Assembly: GCA_014379625.1 (NCBI GenBank)
Contig: JACMLJ010000012.1
Coordinates: 124,001 to 188,000, forward strand
Direction of reading: 5' to 3'
Length of the DNA stretch: 64,000 nt
Origin: Ferruginibacter sp.
Lineage (GTDB): Bacteria > Bacteroidota > Bacteroidia > Chitinophagales > Chitinophagaceae
Both the position numbers and the translations under genes were made by a program. Shown here in pieces: positions 56,287-64,000 of this stretch (the stretch's first letter is position 1; each line of letters starts with the position of its first letter). The notes under the pieces are model-generated. The model worked only from the letters and a program-made list of their open reading frames with translations. It did no database searches and was not told where the DNA came from.

Positions 56287-59106
56287 ATGCTTAGATACAT
56301 TTTCATACTATTACTTTTTTCAACGCCGGTGTTTGCAAGCTCTCAAACGGCGGATTTTACTATACAAAGTAACGGGCCATTTTGCAATCCTGCCACAATC
56401 CGGTTCATTCAAAATTGCACGGGAAACCCGATTGGTTTTATTTGGGATTTTGGTAATAATATAAAAGGATATGCGGGAGACATTTCAACTACATATACCA
56501 ATGCAGGCACTTTTACTGTAAAACTGATTGCTGTTTATGACCAGGTAACAGTTGAAGTTTCTAAAACGGTTCTTATAAATCCGGCCGTTACCGCATCTAT
56601 TGGTTTCGACAGGAATTATATTTGTACGCCGGGTGCAATAAATTTCACAGCCATAAGTACGGGGAATATTGTGAACCGCACCTGGAATTTTGGAGATCTG
56701 TCCGGTACGGTGAATACTGCAACAAATAATATAACTCATACCTATGCCAATTTTGGTAATTATCCGGTCACCCTTACTGTGACCGACGCCACCGGTTGCG
56801 CAGGACTCGCGAATACAAGCATCCAGGTAACTAAACCGGCCATTGCCGCAACAGCTTCGCCAACATCAGGTTGTATTACTGCTAATGTAAATTTAAGTGC
56901 AACTGTAAACACACCTGTAAACGATTTCGTAACTAATTATACCTGGAACTTCGGCGATGGCAGCCCTGTCAGCACTACCGCAGCAAATAATACCAATCAT
57001 CCCTACAACGCGGTAGGAACTTATGCTCCAATACTAAACATTACTACTAACGGCGGATGTACCAATACCTATAATTTCCCTGCAATTGCATATGGAACAC
57101 CTCCTTTCAACCATATCGCCTATCCGCTAAAAACGGTGGTGTGCGGTTCCGAAACTCCGGTATTCGTTTCAAAAGCAACCAATGCCAATGCCTATGTTTG
57201 GGACTTTGGTGATGGGGTCATTACACAAATTTCAGACACTGTTACCCAGCATAAATATGCCACCCTGGGTTTTAAGACTGTAACGGTTACTCCCTTTTTT
57301 AACGGTTGCCCGGGTACAACCATCAGTTTTCAAATTGAAGTAATCGGGGTAATTGCTTCTTACACTTACTCCAATACCTGTGCAAACAGAAAAGTTTATT
57401 CATTCATCAATGCCAGCCAGGGTAATTTATCTGCTGTTTTATGGAATTTTGGCGATACCAGCCCAACGGTATCCAACACCGATGCAATACATAATTTTCC
57501 TGTTTCCGGACAATTTGCAACATCGTTAACTGTGACTGATGCTATTTCTGGCTGTTCGGATAATCACATCGAAACAATCAACACAGCCGCACCCGTTATC
57601 GTAAATTCAGATTCATCGATCTGTAAAAATGCCAATACCAGTTTTTCTGTTACCAATACGTATACTTTCGGCTCGCCTCAGTATACCTGGAATATTGTGG
57701 GATTGAATATTGGGCCAACTACCAGCCCTGCTATAACCGTTAAGGCAAGCAACCTGGGTAATTTCAATAATTTTGTTTCTATAAACTATGGGGCTCAAAG
57801 CTGTCCTGATACCATTCAATTAAATCACAACATATTGGTAAGGGGGCCCGATTTGAGTTTTAATATCCCTTCGGCCATATGTTTAAATGAAATATTTAGC
57901 GCAACAAATACCTCTAAACCATTCATTGCCAGGGATTCGGTAATACGGTGGTATTGGAATTTTGGAAATACAATAACAAATGATACCATTTATCAACCGC
58001 CCACCTTTTTCTATAAAAGTCCCGGTTCGTATAATGTAAAACTCACCGGAATTGACATAAACGGATGCAAAGACAGCCTGGTTAAAATCATCACGGTGAA
58101 TTCGATTCCCTTTTTAAAGCTCATTCCAAACATAGACACGATCTGTGTTGGTCAGTCTGTTCCGCTCAAGGCTTTTTCAAGTAATACGTTTTTGTGGTCC
58201 CCGCCCGCTAATTTTTCCTGCCCTTCCTGCGATTCAGTTATTGTAAATCCAACCGTAACAACAAAATATTATGTTACAGCCACCACTCCTTTAAACTGCA
58301 GTGTTCAGGATAGCGTAATAGTAAATGTGTATAATCCATTTACTGCCATTGCCCGAACCAATATCATCTACTTATGCCTCAATGACCAGGTACAGTTGGA
58401 TATTGAACCTAAAATGAATAGGATAACCTGGTCCCCGGCTACGGATTTATCAAATCCAAATATTTACAACCCTCTCGCATCTCCATTACAAAATACCACT
58501 TATACTGCAACATTAACTGATTCAGCAGGGTGTTTTAATAGCAGTGCCTCCATTAGTATAATTGTAAAATCCTTACCGGCTGTTAATGCGGGGCCGGATC
58601 AAATTGTTCCATATAATACCACATTTACCATTACCCCTGTTTACAGCAATAATATAAGCGAATATGCCTGGACACCCTCTACTTTATTAAGTTGCAATGA
58701 CTGTGCAATACCCACCGGAATCTCCCTTAATTCTGAGACCTATGCAATAAAAGTAACTTCTGACAGCGCTTGTGTTGCTACAGATACTGTTTCCATTTTC
58801 ATAGAATGTAAGTATGCTAATATCTTAATGCCAACAGCATTTACCCCCAATAGCGATAATTTGAACGACTTTTATTATCCATTAACAAGAGGTATCAAAT
58901 CGATCATAAAATTTGCAATTTACAACCGGCTTGGTCAACTCATGTTTGAGGTAAAAAATTCACCTCCAAACAACAAATCCTTTGCCTGGAATGGACTATT
59001 TAAAGGTCAGTACCAACCAGCCGCCGCCTATGTTTATATTTTGGAAGCCCTTTGCGAACTGGATGAAAAAATAACAAAAACCGGAAGTTTCCTACTACTA
59101 AGGTGA
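56287..59106 (+). CDS. Large PKD-repeat surface protein with type 9 secretion (type B) C-terminus
   Basis: 939 residues. The signal peptide (LRYIFILLLFSTPVFASSQT) is followed by about seven PKD-like beta-sandwich repeats, each with a W(N/D)FG(D/N) core (GFIWDFGNN, RTWNFGDLSG, YTWNFGDGSP, YVWDFGDGV, VLWNFGDTSP, WYWNFGNT). A cysteine-bearing segment then leads to a C-terminal T9SS type B sorting domain: ILMPTAFTPNSDNLNDFYYP, IYNRLGQLMFEV, FAWNGLFKGQ and AAYVYILEALCEL. It should be exported by the type 9 system and held at the cell surface, perhaps as an adhesin or gliding-related protein. No partner genes lie beside it. Confidence 0.93.
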   Translation: MLRYIFILLLFSTPVFASSQTADFTIQSNGPFCNPATIRFIQNCTGNPIGFIWDFGNNIKGYAGDISTTYTNAGTFTVKLIAVYDQVTVEVSKTVLINPAVTASIGFDRNYICTPGAINFTAISTGNIVNRTWNFGDLSGTVNTATNNITHTYANFGNYPVTLTVTDATGCAGLANTSIQVTKPAIAATASPTSGCITANVNLSATVNTPVNDFVTNYTWNFGDGSPVSTTAANNTNHPYNAVGTYAPILNITTNGGCTNTYNFPAIAYGTPPFNHIAYPLKTVVCGSETPVFVSKATNANAYVWDFGDGVITQISDTVTQHKYATLGFKTVTVTPFFNGCPGTTISFQIEVIGVIASYTYSNTCANRKVYSFINASQGNLSAVLWNFGDTSPTVSNTDAIHNFPVSGQFATSLTVTDAISGCSDNHIETINTAAPVIVNSDSSICKNANTSFSVTNTYTFGSPQYTWNIVGLNIGPTTSPAITVKASNLGNFNNFVSINYGAQSCPDTIQLNHNILVRGPDLSFNIPSAICLNEIFSATNTSKPFIARDSVIRWYWNFGNTITNDTIYQPPTFFYKSPGSYNVKLTGIDINGCKDSLVKIITVNSIPFLKLIPNIDTICVGQSVPLKAFSSNTFLWSPPANFSCPSCDSVIVNPTVTTKYYVTATTPLNCSVQDSVIVNVYNPFTAIARTNIIYLCLNDQVQLDIEPKMNRITWSPATDLSNPNIYNPLASPLQNTTYTATLTDSAGCFNSSASISIIVKSLPAVNAGPDQIVPYNTTFTITPVYSNNISEYAWTPSTLLSCNDCAIPTGISLNSETYAIKVTSDSACVATDTVSIFIECKYANILMPTAFTPNSDNLNDFYYPLTRGIKSIIKFAIYNRLGQLMFEVKNSPPNNKSFAWNGLFKGQYQPAAAYVYILEALCELDEKITKTGSFLLLR

Positions 59107-59243
59107 TTGAAAAAAATTGTTTAATTTAATATAACCGGCTTCTTACCCTTCTTGTATATCCCGGGTTATAAACTGCGATATGCCGGTTTTCCAGCAAATT
59201 ACCACCATGTTTTTTCAAAAATTCCAATAAAATTGATGAAAAG

Positions 59244-59294
59244 TTTCGGGTATATCGAAATAATTCCTACATTGCTTTACGAAACTTATCGTAA
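59244..59294. promoter_or_regulatory. Possible BlaI-type operator dyads
   Basis: A perfect inverted repeat TTACGA-aactta-TCGTAA (59277-59294) ends two bases before the BlaI-family ATG. A second dyad TTTCG-ggtatat-CGAAA lies at 59244-59260. BlaI/MecI regulators bind such dyads at their own promoters; binding here is inferred from position. Confidence 0.5.
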
Positions 59295-59296
59295 TT

Positions 59297-59674
59297 ATGG
59301 AATTAAATAAAAATAATAAGCCTACCGAGAGCGAATTAGAAATATTGCAGGTGCTATGGATGAAAAATTCTGCAACGGTAAGAGAAGTGCACGAAGAATT
59401 ACTGAAAAGAAAAGACGCCGGTTATACCACTACATTAAAACTGATGCAAATTATGTTTGAAAAGGGATTGGTTATGAGGGACAGTAGTAGTAAAACACAT
59501 ATCTACCAGCCAGCGGTAAGCAGGGAAAACACCCAAACACTATTTTTAAACAGGATGATCGATTCTCTCTTTTCCGGTTCATCTGCACAATTGGTAATGC
59601 AGGCGCTTGGAAATCATAAAGCATCCAAAGAGGAACTGGAGGAAATAAAAAAATATTTAAACGCCATTAAATAG
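59297..59674 (+). CDS. BlaI/MecI/CopY-family transcriptional repressor
   Basis: 125 residues. It has the winged-helix family pattern KPTESELEILQVLWMKNSATVREVHEELLKRKDAGYTTTLKLMQIMFEKGLV with a dimerisation tail (DSLFSGSSAQLVMQALG). These repressors are inactivated by proteolysis through a BlaR1-type sensor, encoded here eight bases downstream. The target genes need not be beta-lactamases; none is seen in the window. Confidence 0.92.
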   Translation: MELNKNNKPTESELEILQVLWMKNSATVREVHEELLKRKDAGYTTTLKLMQIMFEKGLVMRDSSSKTHIYQPAVSRENTQTLFLNRMIDSLFSGSSAQLVMQALGNHKASKEELEEIKKYLNAIK

Positions 59675-59682
59675 CTTTAATT

Positions 59683-61182
59683 ATGCAATTAACCGTTTTT
59701 GATCATGCTTACCTTTTACAATCTATAGGGTGGGCCATCATTAACAGCTTTTGGCAAACAGGCGGTTTATGGCTATTGTATCAATTTATAATAGTTACGG
59801 ATAAAAAATTACCGGCGCTTGTAAAACATCATTTAAGTATTATCTTCCTTGTTACCTCTTTTATCTGGTTTGTTGTTACCCTGGTTCAAAATTACTGGTT
59901 GTTTAAAAATGACGCTCTATCTACGGGCATAACCTTCTTTGGATGGATGACAAGATTTCAATTTTTTCACCATGCCCTTCCCTTTATATCGATAGTTTAC
60001 CTTGTATTACTTTGTTTCTATATTGCACAGTTTGCAAAAAATTTGTCTTGCAACCAGTTTTTGCAGAGCCAGGGTTTGATAAAGCCGCCAATTGATTATC
60101 GTCTTTTCGTTTCAAATACAGCCTTACATTTAGGAATAAAAAGGAAAATACAGGTTTGGCTGTCGAATCATGTAGAAGTACCTTCTGTAATTGGTTGGAT
60201 AAAACCCGTTATTTTATTACCGTTAGCCATGGTCAGTCAGCTGACAATCCGGCAAACAGAAGCAATATTGTTACACGAACTGGCGCATATCCGGAGAAAT
60301 GATTACCTGGTAAATATTTTACAATCTGTGTTAGCATTGACCTTATTCTTTAACCCTTTTGCTATTTTACTCAATAAGGCTGCCAAAAAAGAAAGAGAAA
60401 ACAGCTGTGATGACTGGGTGCTAAACTTCCGGTACGACCAGTCCGAATATGCTGGCGCATTGATAGTTTTGGAGGAACAGCGTCATATTTATCAATCCGG
60501 CCTGGCTGTAACAGCCACCAATGGTAAAAAAAATCTTTTACTAAGGATAAAACGGCTGTTCAATGTTTCCCCACAAACTTATTTCAACACATCCCATAAA
60601 ATTAAAGTGATCAGCTTATGCTTTTTATCGTTTACCGGAATATTTACCTTAATGCCATCTATTATAAAAAAAACTGCGGGTATAAATGAAAAACTAATGG
60701 TTTCTAATAATAAAGAAACAGCTATCCTTGTTAAATTTGATAAGCTACCTGCAGACAAAATCCCAAAAAATAGTTTTAGCAGTATGCCTAAACAAGACCT
60801 TTTTGAAAAAAAACAAGTGGCAATAAAGAATACCTTAAAAAGACGACCTATAACCGAGCAAACTAAAGATTATGTGAATGCATTTATTAATGAAGAATTA
60901 TTAGATCCACCGACCCGGGCGGAAGCGGTTGTTATGAGCGTAGTTGATAATGAAATTACCAATTCAACCTATATTGTGAAAATAGAGGAAGAGCAATCAG
61001 GTAAAAAACAAAAAAACACTTACTATTTCGAAATAAATAACAAGGAGGGAAAAGCGGTGATTAAGCCCCTCATTATACTGAATAAATTAATTTCACCGGC
61101 TAAAAGTACAGGTTCAGGAAACTTAACTGATAGTTCAGGTAATTCAAGAAAGCTTTTCACTAAAAAACGGACTACTTCTTAA
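59683..61182 (+). CDS. M56-family BlaR1-like membrane metalloprotease
   Basis: 499 residues. Four N-terminal or central helices (about 13-33, 45-65, 88-115, 305-322) surround an M56 protease domain with LLHELAHIRRNDYLVN (zinc site His198, Glu199, His202) and NSCDDWVL. The C-terminal part beyond about 330 is hydrophilic and lacks the penicillin-binding sensor domain of classical BlaR1, so the stimulus differs from beta-lactams or comes through a partner. It is likely co-transcribed with the BlaI-family gene and would cleave that repressor. Confidence 0.9.
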   Translation: MQLTVFDHAYLLQSIGWAIINSFWQTGGLWLLYQFIIVTDKKLPALVKHHLSIIFLVTSFIWFVVTLVQNYWLFKNDALSTGITFFGWMTRFQFFHHALPFISIVYLVLLCFYIAQFAKNLSCNQFLQSQGLIKPPIDYRLFVSNTALHLGIKRKIQVWLSNHVEVPSVIGWIKPVILLPLAMVSQLTIRQTEAILLHELAHIRRNDYLVNILQSVLALTLFFNPFAILLNKAAKKERENSCDDWVLNFRYDQSEYAGALIVLEEQRHIYQSGLAVTATNGKKNLLLRIKRLFNVSPQTYFNTSHKIKVISLCFLSFTGIFTLMPSIIKKTAGINEKLMVSNNKETAILVKFDKLPADKIPKNSFSSMPKQDLFEKKQVAIKNTLKRRPITEQTKDYVNAFINEELLDPPTRAEAVVMSVVDNEITNSTYIVKIEEEQSGKKQKNTYYFEINNKEGKAVIKPLIILNKLISPAKSTGSGNLTDSSGNSRKLFTKKRTTS

Positions 61183-62464
61183 GTGGCATTGGCAAAGTTA
61201 CCTTGCCGTTGCGCGCCCGCCAAGTTCGGGATATCTCACAAAACACATTTTTAATGCAGACCGATTTTGGGAATTGAAAGTTCCGCCTTTAAAATGGTAG
61301 GATTGCAAATGGCAGCATTGAAATCATGAGCCATTTTCATCCCGAAATTTACAATACTGGTACAAAAATTAATAAGGCCCGATAGAAATCGGGCCTTTGT
61401 TTACGAACCTAAATCGGTTCTGTAACCCCCAAAGAAAACATCTTGGTTACCAAGCACAAGTGTCCTTTTTTTCAGGTTGTTAAGTAAACGCTTTTTGCCG
61501 GGTAATATTTTGCTGTTTATCTAATTAAGTTACAATTTGTTTTCTTGCTGCAGGCCGCAGTGTCTTGTCAACATCAATTTGTCGGGAATGAATTTTCCTG
61601 GCGGGTCAGTTTTTGAAGCTGACTCACCAGAAAAATTACCGGCTTAACAGGTTACTATACCTGCACCCTGGCGAACTTGTTTCATTCATTTTCAAAGTCG
61701 CCGGTTTTTTCTCCGTTATTGAAACCCATTCCATTCCCATTTTTCCACATCGTTTGAAAAGGCCTTATTGCCCGAGTACCATTTACTCTGGATTATGATA
61801 GATAGCCGCTTTGCAATCGAAATTCCGAAACTGACTTCGCCTCAGTTTTTCTTCGCGGCAAAATTTCAGATAGTCACCTGGAATGAAATCTCTGACTAAG
61901 GTTATTGTATAAAAAATATGAGGGAAACAAAAATAGATACTGCCATTTTTACCGATTAGTTCCGAAATTTTCACTTTATGCAAAAATCATTTTAAGCTTC
62001 ACCAGGTAATTAGTAACTGATTTTGATACCTTATATATTTGAGCGGATATTTAATGGTAAAATTGAGTTATTGGCAGTAAAATATATTTTATAATTAAGA
62101 TATATATTTATTACACGAAATTTAATTTAAAATAATTAATATAGTCTATTGATAATCATTGTAATAGTAATTAAAATATCGAAAAATTATTTTTATATAA
62201 ATGAATGTCGATTTTATCTAAATTTTCTGAAAACAGTGCCTATTTTTACTAATTTTTAATTTAAAATAAAATTTATAAATAATTAAAATACATTATTTTA
62301 TAAAATATTTTTAATACTATTTTTTTTAGTTCATACTTTTTTGAATTTTTGTCGGAATGTCATTTACGGATGCTAATAAATGTAGTAGACCAAATTACCA
62401 GTTTTTACATTCCCTTTGTAATTATCTGCTTATCTTGCTATACATTGGAAATTTAAAACTAATC
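61183..62464. other. Long gene-free region with an AT-rich tract
   Basis: Nearly 1.3 kb without a convincing gene. An intrinsic terminator is at 61374-61402. Between 61400 and 62000 are two weak short frames (plus strand from 61613, minus strand from 61983) with no family resemblance. From about 62041 to 62340 the sequence is almost entirely A and T with long A- or T-tracts, the most AT-rich piece of the window. Some of this may be decayed coding DNA, but no family was recognised. Confidence 0.5.
61374..61402 (+). terminator. Intrinsic terminator downstream of the BlaR1-like gene
   Basis: aaggcccgat-agaa-atcgggcctt, a perfect 10-bp stem, is followed by tgttt. It lies about 190 bases past the BlaR1-like stop. 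Confidence 0.65.
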
Positions 62465-62926
62465 ATGACAACATTAAAGCTCCCTACCCTTCTTACAGTA
62501 TTGTTACTGACAATATTACTGGTTTCCTGTAGTACCCCTAAGGAATTAGAGTACAGGGATTTCAAAAATTTTACATTTGATAAGGTTGGATTTTCGGCAA
62601 CGGCCATAAAAATGGACCTGGTTTATTACAACCCTAACAACTTTGGTCTGCAGTTAAAAGCTACCGAGCTCGACATTTTTGTAGATAATAATTATCTTGG
62701 ACATACTATCCAGGAACAACTGGTTAACATTCCAAAGCGGGAGGAATTTTCCATTCCGGTGAAAATTGACGTGGATATGAAAAACTTATTGAGAAATGGG
62801 ATTACTTCACTTCTTAGTAACGAGGTGATGATCAGGGTAACCGGTACCGTGAAAGTGGGAAAAGGAAACATTTTTAAAAGCTTCCCGGTAAATTATGAGG
62901 GGAAGCAAAAATTCAGCATATTCTAA
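62465..62926 (+). CDS. LEA-2-type lipoprotein
   Basis: 153 residues from the ATG at 62465, which gives a clean lipoprotein signal (LLTVLLLTILLVSC, lipobox LVSC); a longer frame to 62357 is unlikely. The mature part has the LEA type 2 (WHy-like) pattern: FTFDKVGFSATAIKMDLVYYNPNNFGLQLKATELDIFVD, FSIPVKIDVDMKNLL, and MIRVTGTVKVGKGNIFKSFPVNYEG. Such proteins are linked to stress tolerance but their bacterial role is unclear. Confidence 0.87.
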   Translation: MTTLKLPTLLTVLLLTILLVSCSTPKELEYRDFKNFTFDKVGFSATAIKMDLVYYNPNNFGLQLKATELDIFVDNNYLGHTIQEQLVNIPKREEFSIPVKIDVDMKNLLRNGITSLLSNEVMIRVTGTVKVGKGNIFKSFPVNYEGKQKFSIF

Positions 62927-63043
62927 GAAGCCAGCTAAATGCGATAAAGGATTTGCTGGAATTTCAAAAGCAATGGTATCGGCTGGCCTATCGGTCCTGG
63001 AAGGATATTGCAGTGGCCGACTTCAGAAATGAAATTTGATGGC

Positions 63044-63070
63044 ATAAAAAAACCGCCATCAAAGGCGGTT
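63044..63070 (-). terminator. Intrinsic terminator of the HMA-domain gene
   Basis: On the minus strand aaccgcc-tttgat-ggcggtt is followed by a run of T. It lies 20 bases past the HMA gene stop and may also stop transcripts coming from the LEA-2 gene. Confidence 0.72.
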
Positions 63071-63089
63071 AAATATTTATATGAACGAC

Positions 63090-63461
63090 TTACTGAGGTT
63101 CCTTATTATTTGTATTAATTGTGCCGGCCGGTTTTTTACAACATTTTGGTAATTTATTATAGGCGGCCTCATCCGCTGTTACATCATCGGCATCATAGCC
63201 TGCATTGGCGATCGCCGTTTTTAATTGTTCTATATTGTTCCTGTCGGTTAAAAACGTGACTGCGGTTGTCTTCTTCTTAAAATCTACTTTTACTGCCGAT
63301 ACGCCCGGTTCCCTGGTCAAATATTTTTCAATTTTTTCTTTACACATTTCACATTGTACAGTCGGTGTTTTAATGATTACTTTTTGTACCGCTTTTTGCT
63401 GTGCAAAACTTACTGTCACCAACCCAACGAGGGATAACAGGGTTAATTTAATTGCCTTCAT
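63090..63461 (-). CDS. Exported heavy-metal-associated (HMA) domain protein
   Basis: 123 residues. A signal peptide (MKAIKLTLLSLVGLVTVSFAQ) is followed by an HMA ferredoxin-like domain: VIIKTPTVQCEMCKEKIEKYLTREPGVSAVKVDF with the metal-binding CEMC. NAGYDADDVTADEAAYNKLPKCC adds a further CC pair near the C-terminus. It likely binds a soft metal such as copper in the periplasm. Single-domain exported HMA proteins are common in the phylum; the partner transporter is not in the window. Confidence 0.88.
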   Translation of the reverse strand: MKAIKLTLLSLVGLVTVSFAQQKAVQKVIIKTPTVQCEMCKEKIEKYLTREPGVSAVKVDFKKKTTAVTFLTDRNNIEQLKTAIANAGYDADDVTADEAAYNKLPKCCKKPAGTINTNNKEPQ

Positions 63462-63485
63462 AGTTTTATTTTTTATTTAAAGTTA

Positions 63486-64000
63486 TCAAATTACACCCCA
63501 ATTTGCCGGATCCTTCCGCCAATTTAACAAACTGTATTGATCTTCCGGCGTAACAATCCCCTTTTCCTCAGCCAATTGGATCAATACTTTATAATTAGTT
63601 AAGGAAATATACCGCAGGCCCGCTGCTGAAAAAGCTTTCTCCGCCACATCAAAACCATAACTAAAAATAGACACCATTCCTATCACTTCCACAGTTTCTT
63701 TGCGTAGCACCTCTACTACTTCAAGACTGCTTTTCCCGGTAGAAATAAGGTCTTCAACTACCACCACTTTCTTCCCTTTTTCATAAAATCCTTCGATCTG
63801 GTTGCCCAGGCCATGCACTTTAGGTGTAGGGCGAACATAGATAAAAGGCAATTTTAACTGATCCGCTACCATTGCTCCCCAGGCAATACCAGCAGTAGCC
63901 ACTCCGGCCAGCATATCCGCCTCCGGAAACTGTTCAAACACTATATTACACATTTCGCTTTTTATGAAATCCCGGATAAACGGAAATGATAATGCTTTCC
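63486..64000 (-). CDS. pyrE: Orotate phosphoribosyltransferase (5' end beyond window)
   Basis: The minus-strand frame is open to the right edge: upstream of an internal ATG at 63953 it continues as KALSFPFIRDFIKSE, so the true start is outside. DMLAGVATAGIAWGAMVADQL, FIYVRPTPKVHGLGNQIEG and the PRPP-binding loop VVVVEDLISTGKSSLEVV identify PyrE. It forms OMP from orotate and PRPP in pyrimidine synthesis. About 170 residues are visible of a usual 210. Confidence 0.93.
   Translation of the reverse strand, partial: KALSFPFIRDFIKSEMCNIVFEQFPEADMLAGVATAGIAWGAMVADQLKLPFIYVRPTPKVHGLGNQIEGFYEKGKKVVVVEDLISTGKSSLEVVEVLRKETVEVIGMVSIFSYGFDVAEKAFSAAGLRYISLTNYKVLIQLAEEKGIVTPEDQYSLLNWRKDPANWGVI

Noticed and set aside
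59683..61182. Classical beta-lactam sensor BlaR1
   Set aside because: The penicillin-binding sensor domain (SxxK, SxN motifs) is absent, so only the M56/BlaR1-like protease part is claimed.
61613..61798. 61-codon plus-strand open frame starting MKLTHQKNYRLN
   Set aside because: Random-looking composition, no family motif, no ribosome site, no neighbours; treated as chance within a gene-free region.
1..64000. CRISPR array, rRNA genes, known riboswitches
   Set aside because: No regularly spaced repeats, no rRNA sequence and no recognised riboswitch fold were found on either strand.

Overview
The window is a chromosomal segment of a Bacteroidota bacterium, most likely a member of the Chitinophagaceae or a close relative. 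The evidence is a type 9 secretion type B tail on a PKD-repeat protein, paired DUF4230 proteins, the order miaB / sigma-54 activator / lptE / TPR protein / secG, several TAnnTTTG-type -7 promoter boxes, few Shine-Dalgarno sequences, and some TTG starts. The DNA is moderately AT-rich and contains no rRNA, no intact transposase and no CRISPR array. All assignments were made by reading the sequence; no database search was run.

Region 1 (1-14110) is a signalling and surface-polysaccharide block. It holds a CHASE/seven-PAS histidine kinase, a YaiO-type TPR/beta-barrel outer-membrane protein, a giant inner-membrane protein that fuses a GT2 polysaccharide synthase to an LtaS-like sulfatase-fold domain, and a membrane-anchored HEAT-repeat protein. 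Next to these lie a stand-alone receiver, a stand-alone Hpt protein and a hybrid kinase. Together they look like a synthase-dependent exopolysaccharide machine with its own phosphorelay, and I rate this the best candidate for an under-described system.

Region 2 (14178-29213) is accessory and partly decayed. It has an aldehyde dehydrogenase / gamma-glutamyl-amide hydrolase / iron alcohol dehydrogenase group that suits polyamine or GABA-type metabolism, split by a palindromic REP-like element. A long leftward operon follows (DoxX, YceI, isochorismatase-like hydrolase, DUF1330, VOC, EthD, Tat-exported amidohydrolase, ABM monooxygenase, alginate-export-type porin) with a divergent AraC regulator. 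Four gene remnants are readable here: a deleted dinD-like gene, two different pirin C-termini on either side of the AraC gene, and a frameshifted tyrosine recombinase beside tRNA-Asp.

Region 3 (29389-52251) is mostly core metabolism and envelope biogenesis: accA; a Gfo/Idh oxidoreductase with a sugar-phosphate transferase; an M1 metallopeptidase with a FemAB/GNAT-like protein; ispD divergent from two DUF4230 genes; proB-proA; miaB; a sigma-54 activator; lptE; a TPR protein; secG; mltG; a YihY-family protein; two thioredoxin-fold proteins; and lpd.

Region 4 (52718-64000) has a membrane pyrophosphatase, a sterol-desaturase-family protein, the large PKD/T9SS protein, a BlaI/BlaR1-like pair with a dyad at its start, a long gene-free AT-rich stretch, an LEA-2-type lipoprotein, a small HMA-domain protein, and pyrE running off the right edge.
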